Origin: Archivesica marissinica
Taxonomy: Eukaryota > Mollusca > Bivalvia > Venerida > Vesicomyidae
Length of the DNA: 64,000 nucleotides
Assembly: GCA_014843695.1 (NCBI GenBank)
Contig: CM026400.1
Coordinates: 34,180,435 to 34,244,434, forward strand
Reading direction: 5' to 3'
Shown here: positions 16,101-45,600 of the stretch, in pieces
How the letters are laid out: every line of letters starts with the position of its first letter
Position numbering within the stretch: position 1 is the stretch's first letter
Translations under genes and position numbers: made by a program
The notes under the pieces: generated by a model
The model's database searches: none
The model's input: only the letters and a program-made list of their open reading frames with translations
What the model was told of the DNA's origin: nothing

Positions 16101-19100
16101 ATATACATGTGCTTGTATGGATTACTGTATACCATGTCAGACACTATAATATATATACATGTGCTTGTATGGATTACTGTATAGTCCATGTCAGACACTA
16201 TAATATATATACATGTGCTTGTATGGATTACTGTATACCATGTCAGACACTATAATATATATACATGTGCTTGCATGGATTACTGTATAGTATACCATGT
16301 CAGACACTATAATATATATACATGTGCTTGTATGGATTACTGTATACCATGTCAGACACTATAATATATATACATGTGCTTGTATGGATTACTGTATATT
16401 CCATGTCAGACACTATAATATATATACATGTGCTTGTATGGATTACTGTATAGTATACCATGTCAGACACTATAATATATATACATGTGCTTGTATGGAT
16501 TACTGTATATACCATGTCAGACACTATAATATATATACATGTGCTTGCATGGATTACTGTATAGTATACCATGTCAGACACTATAATATATATACATGTG
16601 CTTGTATGGATTACTGTATACCATGTCAGACACTATAATATATATACATGTGCTTGTATGGATTACTGTATAGTAACCATGTCAGACACTATAATATATA
16701 TACATGTGCTTGTATGGATTACTGTATACCATGTCAGACACTATAATATATATACATGTGCTTGTATGGATTACTGTATAGTATACCATGTCAGACACTA
16801 TAATATATATACATGTGCTTGCATGGATTACTGTATAGTACACCATGTCAGACACTATAATATATATACATGTGCTTGCATGGATTACTGTATACCATGT
16901 CAGACACTATAATATATATACATGTGCTTGTATGGATTACTGTATAGTCCATGTCAGACACTATAATATATATACATGTGCTTGTATGGATTACTGTATA
17001 ACCATGTCAGACACTATAATATATATACATGTGCTTGTATGGATTACTGTATAGTATACCATGTCAGACACTATAATATATATACATGTGCTTGTATGGA
17101 TTACTGTATATATACCATGTCAGACACTATAATATATATACATGTGCTTGCATGGATTACTGTATAGTATACCATGTCAGACACTATAATATATATACAT
17201 GTGCTTGCATGGATTACTGTATACCATGTCAGACACTATAATATATATACATGTGCTTGCATGGATTACTGTATAGTACACCATGTCAGACACTATAATA
17301 TATATACATGTGCTTGTATGGATTACTGTATACCATGTCAGACACTATAATATATATACATGTGCTTGTATGGATTACTGTATAGTATATGTCAGACACT
17401 ATAATATATATACATGTGCTTGTATGGATTACTGTATACCATGTCAGACACTATAATATATATACATGTGCTTGTATGGATTACTGTATAGTACACCATG
17501 TCAGACACTATAATATATATACATGTGCTTGTATGGATTACTGTATACCATGTCAGACACTATAATATATATACATGTGCTTGTATGGATTACTGTATAG
17601 TATACCATGTCAGACACTATAATATATATACATGTGCTTGTATGGATTACTGTATACCATGTCAGACACTATAATATATATACATGTGCTTGTATGGATT
17701 ACTGTATAGTATACCATGTCAGACACTATAATATATACATGTGCTTGTATGGATTACTGTATAGTATACCATGTCAGACACTATAATATATATACATGTG
17801 CTTGTATGGATTACTGTATAGTACACCATGTCAGACACTATAATATATATACATGTGCTTGTATGGATTACTGTATAGTACACCATGTCAGACACTATAA
17901 TATATATACATGTGCTTGTATGGATTACTGTATACCATGTCAGACACTATAATATATATACATGTGCTTGCATGGATTACTGTATAGTATACCATGTCAG
18001 ACACTATAATATATATACATGTGCTTGTATGGATTACTGTATACCATGTCAGACACTATAATATATATACATGTGCTTGCATGGATTACTGTATACCATG
18101 TCAGACACTATAATATATATACATGTGCTTGTATGGATTACTGTATACCATGTCAGACACTATAATATATATACATGTGCTTGCATGGATTACTGTATAG
18201 TATACCATGTCAGACACTATAATATATATACATGTGCTTGTATGGATTACTGTATACCATGTCAGACACTATAATATATATACATGTGCTTGCATGGATT
18301 ACTGTATACCATGTCAGACACTATAATATATATACATGTGCTTGTATGGATTACTGTATACCATGTCAGACACTATAATATATATACATGTGCTTGCATG
18401 GATTACTGTATAGTATACCATGTCAGACACTATAATATATATACATGTGCTTGTATGGATTACTGTATACCATGTCAGACACTATAATATATATACATGT
18501 GCTTGTATGGATTACTGTATAGTATACCATGTCAGACACTATAATATATATACATGTGCTTGTATGGATTACTGTATAGTACACCATGTCAGACACTATA
18601 ATATATATACATGTGCTTGTATGGATTACTGTATAGTACACCATGTCAGACACTATAATATATATACATGTGCTTGTATGGATTACTGTATAGTACACCA
18701 TGTCAGACACTATAATATATATACATGTGCTTGTATGGATTACTGTATAGTACACCATGTCAGACACTATAATATATATACATGTGCTTGCATGGATTAC
18801 TGTATAGTATACCATGTCAGACACTATAATATATATACATGTGCTTGTATGGATTACTGTATAGTATACCATGTCAGACACTATAATATATATACATGTG
18901 CTTGCATGGATTACTGTATAGTATACCATGTCAGACACTATAATATATATACATGTGCTTGTATGGATTACTGTATAGTATACCATGTCAGACACTATAA
19001 TATATATACATGTGCTTGTATGGATTACTGTATACCATGTCAGACACTATAATATATATACATGTGCTTGTATGGATTACTGTATACCATGTCAGACACT

Positions 19101-19370
19101 ATAATATATATACATGTGCTTGTATGGATTACTGTATAGTATACCATGTCAGACACTATAATATATATACATGTGCTTGTATGGATTACTGTATACCATG
19201 TCAGACACTATAATATATATACATGTGCTTGTATGGATTACTGTATACCATGTCAGACACTATAATATATATACATGTGCTTGTATGGATTACTGTATAC
19301 CATGTCAGACACTATAATATATATACATGTGCTTGTATGGATTACTGTATACCATGTCAGACACTATAAT

Positions 19371-20000
19371 ATATATACATGTGCTTGCATGGATTACTGT
19401 ATACCATGTCAGACACTATAATATATATACATGTGCTTGCATGGATTACTGTATACCATGTCAGACACTATAATATATATACATGTGCTTGCATGGATTA
19501 CTGTATACCATGTCAGACACTATAATATATATACATGTGCTTGCATGGATTACTGTATACCATGTCAGACACTATAATATATATACATGTGCTTGCATGG
19601 ATTACTGTATACCATGTCAGACACTATAATATATATACATGTGCTTGCATGGATTACTGTATACCATGTCAGACACTATAATATATATACATGTGCTTGC
19701 ATGGATTACTGTATACCATGTCAGACACTATAATATATATACATGTGCTTGCATGGATTACTGTATACCATGTCAGACACTATAATATATATACATGTGC
19801 TTGCATGGATTACTGTATACCATGTCAGACACTATAATATATATACATGTGCTTGCATGGATTACTGTATACCATGTCAGACACTATAATATATATACAT
19901 GTGCTTGCATGGATTACTGTATACCATGTCAGACACTATAATATATATACATGTGCTTGCATGGATTACTGTATACCATGTCAGACACTATAATATATAT
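19371..20000 (+). repeat. homogenised run of short (52-bp) satellite monomers
   Basis: About a dozen consecutive monomers are all the 52-bp form with the GCTTGCATGG variant and look nearly identical. Elsewhere long and short monomers are mixed. This looks like recent local amplification of one monomer. Confidence 0.7.
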
Positions 20001-21829
20001 ACATGTGCTTGTATGGATTACTGTATACCATGTCAGACACTATAATATATATACATGTGCTTGCATGGATTACTGTATAGTATATGTCAGACACTATAAT
20101 ATATATACATGTGCTTGTATGGATTACTGTATACCATGTCAGACACTATAATATATATACATGTGCTTGTATGGATTACTGTATAGTAACCATGTCAGAC
20201 ACTATAATATATATACATGTGCTTGTATGGATTACTGTATACCATGTCAGACACTATAATATATATACATGTGCTTGTATGGATTACTGTATAGTATACC
20301 ATGTCAGACACTATAATATATATACATGTGCTTGTATGGATTACTGTATACCATGTCAGACACTATAATATATATACATGTGCTTGTATGGATTACTGTA
20401 TAGTATACCATGTCAGACACTATAATATATATACATGTGCTTGTATGGATTACTGTATAGTATACCATGTCAGACACTATAATATATATACATGTGCTTG
20501 TATGGATTACTGTATAGTACCATGTCAGACACTATAATATATATACATGTGCTTGCATGGATTACTGTATAGTATACCATGTCAGACACTATAATATATA
20601 TACATGTGCTTGTATGGATTACTGTATACCATGTCAGACACTATAATATATATACATGTGCTTGCATGGATTACTGTATAGTATACCATGTCAGACACTA
20701 TAATATATATACATGTGCTTGTATGGATTACTGTATACCATGTCAGACACTATAATATATATACATGTGCTTGCATGGATTACTGTATACCATGTCAGAC
20801 ACTATAATATATATACATGTGCTTGTATGGATTACTGTATACCATGTCAGACACTATAATATATATACATGTGCTTGCATGGATTACTGTATAGTATACC
20901 ATGTCAGACACTATAATATATATACATGTGCTTGTATGGATTACTGTATACCATGTCAGACACTATAATATATATACATGTGCTTGCATGGATTACTGTA
21001 TACCATTCAGACACTATATATATGTGCTTATGGACTGTATACCATGTCAGACACTATAATATATATACATGTGCTTGCATGGATTACTGTATAGTATACC
21101 ATGTCAGACACTATAATATATATACATGTGCTTGCATGGATTACTGTATACCATGTCAGACACTATAATATATATATATGTGCTTGTATGGATTACTGTA
21201 TACCATGTCAGACACTATAATATATATACATGTGCTTGTATGGATTACTGTATAGTACACCATGTCAGACACTATAATATATATACATGTGCTTGCATGG
21301 ATTACTGTATAGTATACCATGTCAGACACTATAATATATATACATGTGCTTGCATGGATTACTGTATACCATGTCAGACACTATAATATATATATATGTG
21401 CTTGTATGGATTACTGTATACCATGTCAGACACTATAATATATATACATGTGCTTGTATGGATTACTGTATAGTATACCATGTCAGACACTATAATATAT
21501 ATACATGTGCTTGTATGGATTACTGTATACCATGTCAGACACTATAATATATATACATGTGCTTGTATGGATTACTGTATAGTATACCATGTCAGACACT
21601 ATTATATATATACATGTGCTTGCATGGATTACTGTATAGTATGCCATGTCAGACACTATAATATATATACATGTGCTTGCATGGATTACTGTATAGTATA
21701 CCATGTCATACACTATAATATATATACATGTGCGTGCATGGATTACTGTATAGTATGCCATGTCAGACACTATAATATATATACATGTGCTTGTATGGAT
21801 TACTGTATAGTAAGCCATGTCAGACATTG

Positions 21830-22013
21830 ATGTACAGTGTGTGAATCATTCATGTGTGATACAGCATCATTCATTCTGTATGTACCACTCCTGTTTGCAT
21901 CGATGAGAAGTCGCTAATCTCAAACGTTCAAAACCAGAGAGGTATAATCATAGTCAACTCGGATCTCAAGCGATTTGATTGGTCAAGTCCAAGAATCAAA
22001 AATCTTGTTTGAT
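21830..22013. other. unique spacer
   Basis: Right edge of the satellite followed by non-repetitive sequence. No gene or element was recognised. Confidence 0.6.
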
Positions 22014-22293
22014 GGGTGTTTCAATTTGCTAGCCAGTGTGTTTTAATTTGCTAGCCAGGGTGTTTCAATTTGCTAGCCAGGGTGTTTCAATTTGCTAGCC
22101 AGGGTGTTTCAATTTGCTAGCCAGGGTGTTTCAATTTGCTAGCCAGGTTGTTTCAATTTGCTAGCCAGGTTGTTTCAATTTGCTAGCCAGGGTGTTTCAA
22201 TTTGCTAGCCAGGGTGTTTCAATTTGCTAGCCAGGGTGTTTCAATTTGCTAGCCAGGGTGTTTCAATTTGCTAGCCAGGTTGTTTCAATTTGC
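22014..22293 (+). repeat. 22-bp tandem array
   Basis: About 13 copies of GGTGTTTCAATTTGCTAGCC plus AG, with few variants (GTTGTTTC and GTGTTTTAA forms). Non-coding in appearance. Confidence 0.95.
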
Positions 22294-22795
22294 AAGTTTT
22301 AAGGAATGCATCCATAACATTCCTTACTTTATTAATAATGCTCAGAAGGATCAACCTTACAATGTTACTTGTTTTTTATGACATTTTTCTATACAAATTA
22401 ATCATTTCGTATTTTCTCTAATATTTTTATATGTAGTTCATGAATTTGTTTTGTATTTATTAGATGTGATTTTGATGTTGTTTACGCTTCTTTTATTTAC
22501 TTCCACAAATCCTGAGCTTTGAAAGTTCAAACACAATGCTCTCTAAAAAACCAAATACCATAAAGCTATTATTTCCCCTCGTATTAATCTCCCTCTTGAG
22601 ATTTGAGCAAGAATCAAAGAATATTCCGAGTTTTTAAATATTATTTATTTTCAACAAGTGATCAAAGAAGTGAAGAATAATTATAACATGGGAGAAAAGC
22701 ACGCAAGGAATATTATTTGATGAATTCAACAGAATACTACTTTATGTAATAATAATACAAATGATTCTGCATTTGATTTAACTGCTTCTAAAACA
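22294..22795. other. AT-rich spacer with no recognised feature
   Basis: Non-repetitive AT-rich sequence between two arrays. No open frame of note and no terminal repeats seen. Confidence 0.6.
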
Positions 22796-22796
22796 T

Positions 22797-23262
22797 GCTA
22801 GCTTGCACCGGAGGTTTGCTAGCTTGCACCGGAGGTTTGCTTGCTTGCACCGGAAGTTTGCTAGCTTGCACCGGAGGCTTGCTAGCTTGCACCGGAGGTT
22901 TGCTTGCTTGCACCGGAGGTTTGCTTGCTTGCACCGGAGGTTTGCTTGCTTGCACCGGAGGTTTGTTTGCTTGCACCGGAGGTTTGCTAGCTTGCACCGG
23001 AGGTTTGTTTGCTTGCACCGGAGGTTTGCTTGCTTGCACCGGAGGTTTGCTTGCTTGCACCGGAGGTTTGCTAGCTTGCACCGGAGGTTTGCTTGCTTGC
23101 ACCGGAGGTTTGCTAGCTTGCACCGGAGGTTTGCTTGCTTGCTTGCACCGGAGGTTTGCTTGCTTGCACCGGAGGTTTGCTTGCTTGCACCGGAGGTTTG
23201 CTTGCTTGCACCAGAGGTTTGCTTGCTTGCACCGGAGGTTTGCTTGCTAGCACCGCAGCTTG
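22797..23262 (+). repeat. 21-bp tandem array
   Basis: About 22 copies of a unit with the core GCTTGCACCGGAGGTTTGCT. One copy near 23,134 carries an extra 4-bp GCTT that shifts frame. Because 21 is divisible by 3, overlapping frames on both strands stay open; the predicted heptads (LACTGGL and similar) have no protein context. Confidence 0.95.
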
Positions 23263-23830
23263 TCGGCACCTGCTTTCTAGCAATGGAAACACGCTAAAAG
23301 GTTCACTTAATAGTAACATTACACAACTCGATTTTATGATGTGAAATCACCACTCGTGTAAGATCATTTGCGCATTTCACTAGGAGTTCAGCATAGAGAT
23401 ACTCTACCTGCTGGTTGAATTTTACAAGAAGCATACAGTGTTGTTCCAAGTGCTTGATTTAATAAGCTGCATACTAGCATCATTGCCTTAATATATGGTG
23501 CAGCCCAATTCATGTGCATGAAATTGGAAATTGGCGGCATGACAAATTCCCTTCTCAAATGATCGTCGTTAAAAAACCCCAAAAAACATGCAGTTACAGA
23601 AAAATTAGTCAGCCATGGCACCTGCTCATCAAGTCATGGATGACGACTCAAAATCACAGGTGCTAGATTCAACATATAGCAGCTGGGTTCCTGCTACACG
23701 TGTAAATACAATGGGACATATCCAATGAAATTCTGTGATTGTATATATATATATATATATAACATATATAACATGCAAACACTGCCGTGAAGTCACATCA
23801 TTATACATTGTTGACCCACTAACAGAGTTG
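23263..23830. other. spacer with a TA microsatellite
   Basis: Unique sequence with a (TA)n tract near 23,742-23,762. A 77-codon minus-strand frame at 23,388-23,621 is not recognisable as a protein, and I do not call it. Confidence 0.5.
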
Positions 23831-24354
23831 CAGATAAGGAAATCCCACCCTCGGGCAGATAAGGAAATCCCACCCTCGGGCAGATAAGGAAATCCCACCC
23901 TCGGGCAGATAAGGAAATCCCACCCTCGGGCAGATAAGGAAATCCCACCCTCGGGCAGATAAGGAAATCCCACCCTCGGGCAGATAAGGAAATCCCACCC
24001 TCGGGCAGATAAGGAAATCCCACCCTCGGCAGATAAGGAAATCCCACCCTCGGGCAGATAAGGAAATCCCACCCTCGGGCAGATAAGGAATCCCACCCTC
24101 GGCAGATAAGGAAATCCCACCCTCGGGCAGATAAGGAAATCCCACCCTCGGGCAGATAAGGAAATCCCACCCTCGGGCAGATAAGTAAATTCCACCCTCG
24201 GGCAGATAAGTAAATCCCACCCTCGGGCAGATAAGGAAATCCCACCCTCGGGCAGATAAGGAAATCCCACCCTCGGGCAGATAAGGAAATCCCACCCTCG
24301 GGCAGATAAGGAAATCCCACCCTCGGGCAGATAAGGAAATCCCACCCTCGGCAC
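23831..24354 (+). repeat. 25-bp tandem array
   Basis: About 21 copies of CAGATAAGGAAATCCCACCC plus TCGGG. Several copies are 24 bp (one G or one A missing), which changes frame. Minus-strand open frames across it are by-products. Confidence 0.95.
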
Positions 24355-24714
24355 ATCTTTCGTTTGAAATTTATGTCACTTTTTAACCGTAAATTTGGAA
24401 AATCTTACAGTGTACTATAATAAAAAGTCAAAATTTATAGTCCTACATAATATAATAAATTAGAAATGTGCACTTTTGTATATACATCAATACGTGCTCA
24501 TCATTTTTGATCAAAATTTGACTTCACTTACAACCCAGTATGTTTGCAATATATTAACTATTTAAATTTTCTATATTAAGAATCTATACCAATACTAACA
24601 AATAAACTACAATCTGCTCAATTCTGTCCCACCTACTCTATGGACACATCTAATATTGTGTAGCTTTTCATTTATTCGAAATAGTTGTGTTTCTATGTCG
24701 GGCTTAAAGTCGCA
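24355..24714. other. AT-rich spacer
   Basis: No repeat, gene or element recognised. Confidence 0.5.
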
Positions 24715-24956
24715 TATAGCAACTCTCCAGCTCTTATTGGTGGAGGGACAGGAGGGTCGTGGAAGACCCTGGAGGGTGGAGAAAGAACGGCTGCCCTGCC
24801 CCTCTGAGCAGTATTTCAGTCAGGAACCACTGATCTTCTGCGAGCCAGATCGATAGCTTTGTCATATGAATTTTACCCCCTCCCCCTAGCATTCGAACTT
24901 AAGCTGTCGGGGGCGAGTGATTTGAAGCCTTTAAATCACTCAGTTTCCCGGTGCCT
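24715..24956 (-). mobile_element. degenerate tRNA-headed SINE (family 6)
   Basis: Read on the minus strand, a tRNA-like head near 24,956 has a B-box-like AGTTCGAATGC. Its CAAATCACTCGCCC resembles the head of the SINE at 38.1-38.3 kb. The body contains CTGAAATACTGCTCAGAGGGG, cut here to its core CTGAAATACTGC, which is the same sequence as part of the 52-bp intronic array at 36.8-38.1 kb. Ends are approximate. Confidence 0.45.
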
Positions 24957-25059
24957 CTACTGTACTATGATGTCATCCATTTTGTCGTGCTACATTTATT
25001 TTTTCTCCAAATTGTGTCCAGAGTTTGGAAGCTACCAATAGAGGAGCATTACTGTGATC

Positions 25060-25126
25060 CAGCTCCGGTGTGTGACCCAGTACAGGTGTGTGACCCAGTA
25101 CAGGTGTGTGACCCTGTACAGGTGCG
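25060..25126 (+). repeat. short 18-bp tandem repeat
   Basis: Nearly four copies of GTGTGTGACCCAGTACAG. Confidence 0.85.
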
Positions 25127-25272
25127 TAGACAGTCACCAAAACCAAATTGTGGCTGAAAACTATACAATATTCCCGTTCTATAGAGAATGTCAGGATTGA
25201 CATTTATGACAAAATGGACCAAAACGTGTATATATTTTATGAACATGTATTTTATGATTAATGCTTTACAAG

Positions 25273-25629
25273 TACAGTCAAACCTGTTTTAAGCAACCAG
25301 CCAAGGGGATAACAGAAAGTGGCTGCTTAGCACAGGTGGCTGCTTAATAGAGGTCAAATGTATAATGAAACAACATATTGGGAATCTATAAACTGGCTGC
25401 TTAATACAGGTTGGCTGCTTAATAGAGGTGACCACTAACACAGGTTTGACTGTACACTAGAGGTGACCACTAACACAGGTTTGACTGTACAATAGAGGTG
25501 ACCACTAACACAGGTTTGACTGTATACTAGAGGTGACCACTAACACAGGTTTGACTGTACAATAGAGGTGACCACTAACACAGGTTTGACTGTACAATAG
25601 AGGTGACCACTAACACAGGTTTGACTGTA
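25273..25629. mobile_element. inverted-repeat element with an expanded end
   Basis: The element starts TACAGTCAAACCTG and ends with the exact complement CAGGTTTGACTGTA (14-bp inverted repeats). The interior contains short alternations of GGCTGCTTAATA and related words. No coding capacity, so a non-autonomous DNA element is likely. A shortened inverted copy lies at 35,834-35,998. Its right end is a tandem array (next entry). Confidence 0.6.
25425..25629 (+). repeat. 35-bp array made of the element's terminal region
   Basis: About six copies of AGGTGACCACTAACACAGGT plus TTGACTGTACAATAG. Each unit contains the terminal inverted repeat sequence of the element at 25,273-25,629. Confidence 0.9.
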
Positions 25630-25639
25630 CACTGTTCAG

Positions 25640-25864
25640 GCCAACACAATAGTGGGTGGAACAAACTTTAGTGCAATATATACAAGAAGATAAATCAAAG
25701 ATAAATCATAAAATGGATCAGTAGTCATTCCACTAAGATGATAATAAATCCACAGAAATCCGCCCTCTAAATCCAATCTCAGGGTCGCAAATGCTCATTC
25801 CTGGTTTCAATATGAATCCGCAGCAATTAACACATCACAGTAGATACTAGAAATGTTGATGACA
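25640..25864 (-). other. probable 3' untranslated region of the GPR107/108-like gene
   Basis: Unique sequence directly downstream, on the minus strand, of the stop codon at 25,865-25,867. No AATAAA was seen on the minus strand, so the transcript end cannot be placed. Confidence 0.4.
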
Positions 25865-42240
<16,376 letters not shown>

Positions 42241-42326
42241 CTACAAAAAGAAAATAAACATATATTAAAGCTGCAGTGTTAACTTACTTGGAGATTTATT
42301 TTTATGTTGCATAAATTATTGTCTTC

Positions 42327-42546
42327 GTTTATACAAATTTATTTTAGTTTGATTGCGAAACAAGTTCTTACAACTCGTATTAATCGCTCTCGAGACTTCA
42401 TTCCTAATGGAATCCAACGCCACGAGGGAGAGAGAAGAGGCAACGTGGAATTTAAATGTCTTGCCAAAGGGCACAATCGTAATGGCTCCAGAGGGGCTCA
42501 AACTCCAGACCTTTCACACCTGAAGCGAACGCGATATCATGACTTC
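42327..42546 (-). mobile_element. tRNA-derived SINE (family 4)
   Basis: Minus-strand copy with tail at the left (GTTTATACAAATTTATTTTA), the CACGAGGGAGAGAGAAGAGG body and a tRNA-like head at the right with B-box-like GAGTTTGAGCCCC. Confidence 0.85.
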
Positions 42547-42603
42547 CACAAATTACGGTCTTATATTTCTCTTATTCATTACTTCTGATTTTAAGTAGTA
42601 GTC

Positions 42604-45600
42604 CAATGGATTTGTTTAGTACATGGCTGGTGTGTACAATGGATTTGTTTAGTACATGGCTGACATGTCCAATGGATTTGTTTAGTACATGGCTGGCGTG
42701 TCCAATGGATTTGTTTAGTACATGGCTGGCATGTCCAATGGATTTGTTTAGTACATGGCTGGCATGTCCAATGTATTTGTTTAGTACATGGCTGGTGTGT
42801 CCAATGGATTTGTTTAGTACATGGCTGGCATGTCCAATGTATTTGTTTAGTACATGGCTGGCATGTCCAATGTATTTGTTTAGTACATGGCTGGCATGTC
42901 CAATGTATTTGTTTAGTACATGGCTGGTGTGTCCAATGTATTTGTTTAGTACATGGCTGGTGTGTCCATGGATTTGTTTAGTACATGGCTGGCATGTCCA
43001 ATGGATTTGTTTAGTACATGGCTGGCATGTCCAATGGATTTGTTTAGTACATGACTGGCATGTCCAATGGATTTGTTTAGTACATGGCTGGCGTGTCCAA
43101 GGGATTTGTTTAGTACATGGCTGGCGTGTCCAAGGGATTTGTTTAGTACATGGCTGGTGTGTACAATGGATTTGTTTAGTACATGGCTGGCATATACACT
43201 GGATTTGTTTAGTACATGGCTGGCATGTCAATGGATTTGTTTAGTACAAGGCTGTCATGTCCAATGGATTTGTTTAGTACATGGCTGGCATGTACAATGG
43301 ATTTGTTTAGTACAAGGCTGTCATGTCCAATGGATTTGTTTAGTACATGGCTAGTGTGTCCAATGGATTTGTTTAGTACATGGCTGGTGTGTACAATGGA
43401 TTTGTTTAGTACATGGCTGGCATGACAATGGATTTGTTTAGTACAAGGCTGTCATGTCCAATGGATTTGTTTAGTACATGGCTGGCATGTCCAATGGATT
43501 TGTTTAGTACAAGGCTGTCATGTCCAATGGATTTGTTTAGTACATGGCTAGTGTGTCCAATGGATATGTTTAGTACATGGCTGGTGTGTACAATGGATTT
43601 GTTTAGTACATGGCTGGTGTGTCCAATGGATTTGTTTAGTACATGGCTGGCGTGTCCAATGGATTTGTTTAATACATGGCTGGTGTGTACAATGGATTTG
43701 TTTAGTACATGGCTGGCATGTCCAATGGATTTGTTTAGTACATGGCTGGCATGTCCAATAGATTTGTTTAGTACATGGCTGGCATGTCCAATGGATTTGT
43801 TTAGTACATGGCTGGCATGTCCAATGGATTTGTTTAGTACATGGCTGGTGTGCCCAATGGATTTGTTTAGTACATGGCTGGCATGTCCAATGGATTTGTT
43901 TAGTACATGGCTGGCGTGTCCAATGGATTTGTTTAGTACATGGCTGGCATGTCCAATGGATTTGTTTAGTACATGGCTGGCATGTCCAATGGATTTGTTT
44001 AGTACATGGCTGGCATGTCCAATGGATTTGTTTAGTACATGGCTGGTGTGTCCAATGGATTTGTTTAGTACATGGCTGGCGTGTCCAATGGATTTGTTTA
44101 GTACATGGCTGGCGTGTCCAATGGATTTGTTTAGTACATGGCTGGCATGTCCAATGGATTTGTTTAGTACATGGCTGGTGTGTCCAATGGATTTGTTTAG
44201 TACATGGCTGACGTGTCCAATGGATTTGTTTAGTACATGGCTGGCATGTCCAATGTATTTGTTTAGTACATGGCTGGTGTGTCCAATGGATTTGTTTAGT
44301 ACATGGCTGGTGTGTCCAATGGATTTGTTTAGTACATGGCTGGTGTGCCCAATGGATTTGTTTAGTACATGGCTGGCATGTCCAATGGATTTGTTTAGTA
44401 CATGGCTGGTGTGCCCAATGGATTTGTTTAGTACATGGCTGGCATGTCCAATGGATTTGTTTAGTACATGGCTGGTGTGCCCAATGGATTTGTTTAGTAC
44501 ATGGCTGGCATGTCCAATGGATTTGTTCAGTACATGGATGGCGTGTACAATGGATTTGTTTAGTACATGGCTGGCATGTCCAATGGATTTGTTTAGTACA
44601 TGGCTGGCATGTCCAATGGATTTGTTTAGTACATGGCTGGTGTGTCCAATGTATTTGTTTAGTACATGGCTGGCATGTCCAATGTATTTGTTTAGTACAT
44701 GGCTGGTGTGTCCAATGGATTTGTTTAGTACATGGCTGGCATGTCCAATGGATTTGTTTAGTACATGGCTGGCATGTCCAATGGATTTGTTTAGTACATG
44801 GCTGGTGTGTCCAATGGATTTGTTTAGTACATGGCTGGCATGTCCAATGGATTTGTTTAGTACATGGCTGGTGTGTCCAATGGATTTGTTTAGTACATGG
44901 CTGGCGTGTCCAATGGATTTGTTTAGTACATGGCTGGCATGTCCAATGTATTTGTTTAGTACATGGCTGGTGTGTCCAATGGATTTGTTTAGTACATGGC
45001 TGGTGTGTCCAATGGATTTGTTTAGTACATGGCTGGCATGTCCAATGGATTTGTTTAGTACATGGCTGGTGTGCCCAATGGATTTGTTTAGTACATGGCT
45101 GGCATGTCCAATGGATTTGTTTAGTACATGGCTGGCATGTCCAATGGATTTGTTTAGTACATGGCTGGTGTGTCCAATGGATTTGTTTAGTACATGGCTG
45201 GCGTGTCCAATGGATTTGTTTAGTACATGGCTGGCGTGTCCAATGGATTTGTTTAGTACATGGCTGGCATGTCCAATGGATTTGTTTAGTACATGGCTGG
45301 TGTGTCCAATGGATTTGTTTAGTACATGGCTGGCGTGTCCAATGGATTTGTTTAGTACATGGCTGGCGTGTCCAATGGATTTGTTTAGTACATGGCTGGC
45401 ATGTCCAATGTATTTGTTTAGTACATGGCTGGTGTGTCCAATGGATTTGTTTAGTACATGGCTGGTGTGTCCAATGGATTTGTTTAGTACATGGCTGGCA
45501 TGTCCAATGTATTTGTTTAGTACATGGCTGGTGTGTCCAATGGATTTGTTTAGTACATGGCTGGCGTGTCCAATGGATTTGTTTAGTACATGGCTGGTGT

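Larger units (their letters stand above)
1..21815 (+). repeat. AT-rich satellite array, 57/52-bp monomers
   Basis: Head-to-tail monomers fill the region, each running from CACTATAATATATATACATG through GCTTGTATGGATTACTGTAT to CCATGTCAGA. The long monomer is 57 bp. The short one is 52 bp and lacks a 5-bp TAGTA before TACCATG. Allowing for two SINEs and two roughly 1-kb blocks, about 350 monomers are present. Common variants are TTGTATGG or TTGCATGG, and GTATACC, GTATGCC or GTACACC. The array runs off the left edge and ends near 21,815. The open frames here exist because 57 is divisible by 3; they appear on both strands and in overlapping frames and look non-coding. Confidence 0.98.

Noticed and set aside
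28..21830. Dozens of open frames of 60-210 codons (MDYCIVYHVRHYNIYTCACM-type repeats) as genes
   Set aside because: They occur in all frames and both strands of a 57-bp satellite, end wherever a 52-bp monomer shifts frame, and have no gene signals.
22778..23344. Heptad-repeat proteins over the 21-bp array
   Set aside because: All plus frames and two minus frames are open at once, a by-product of the 21-bp period.
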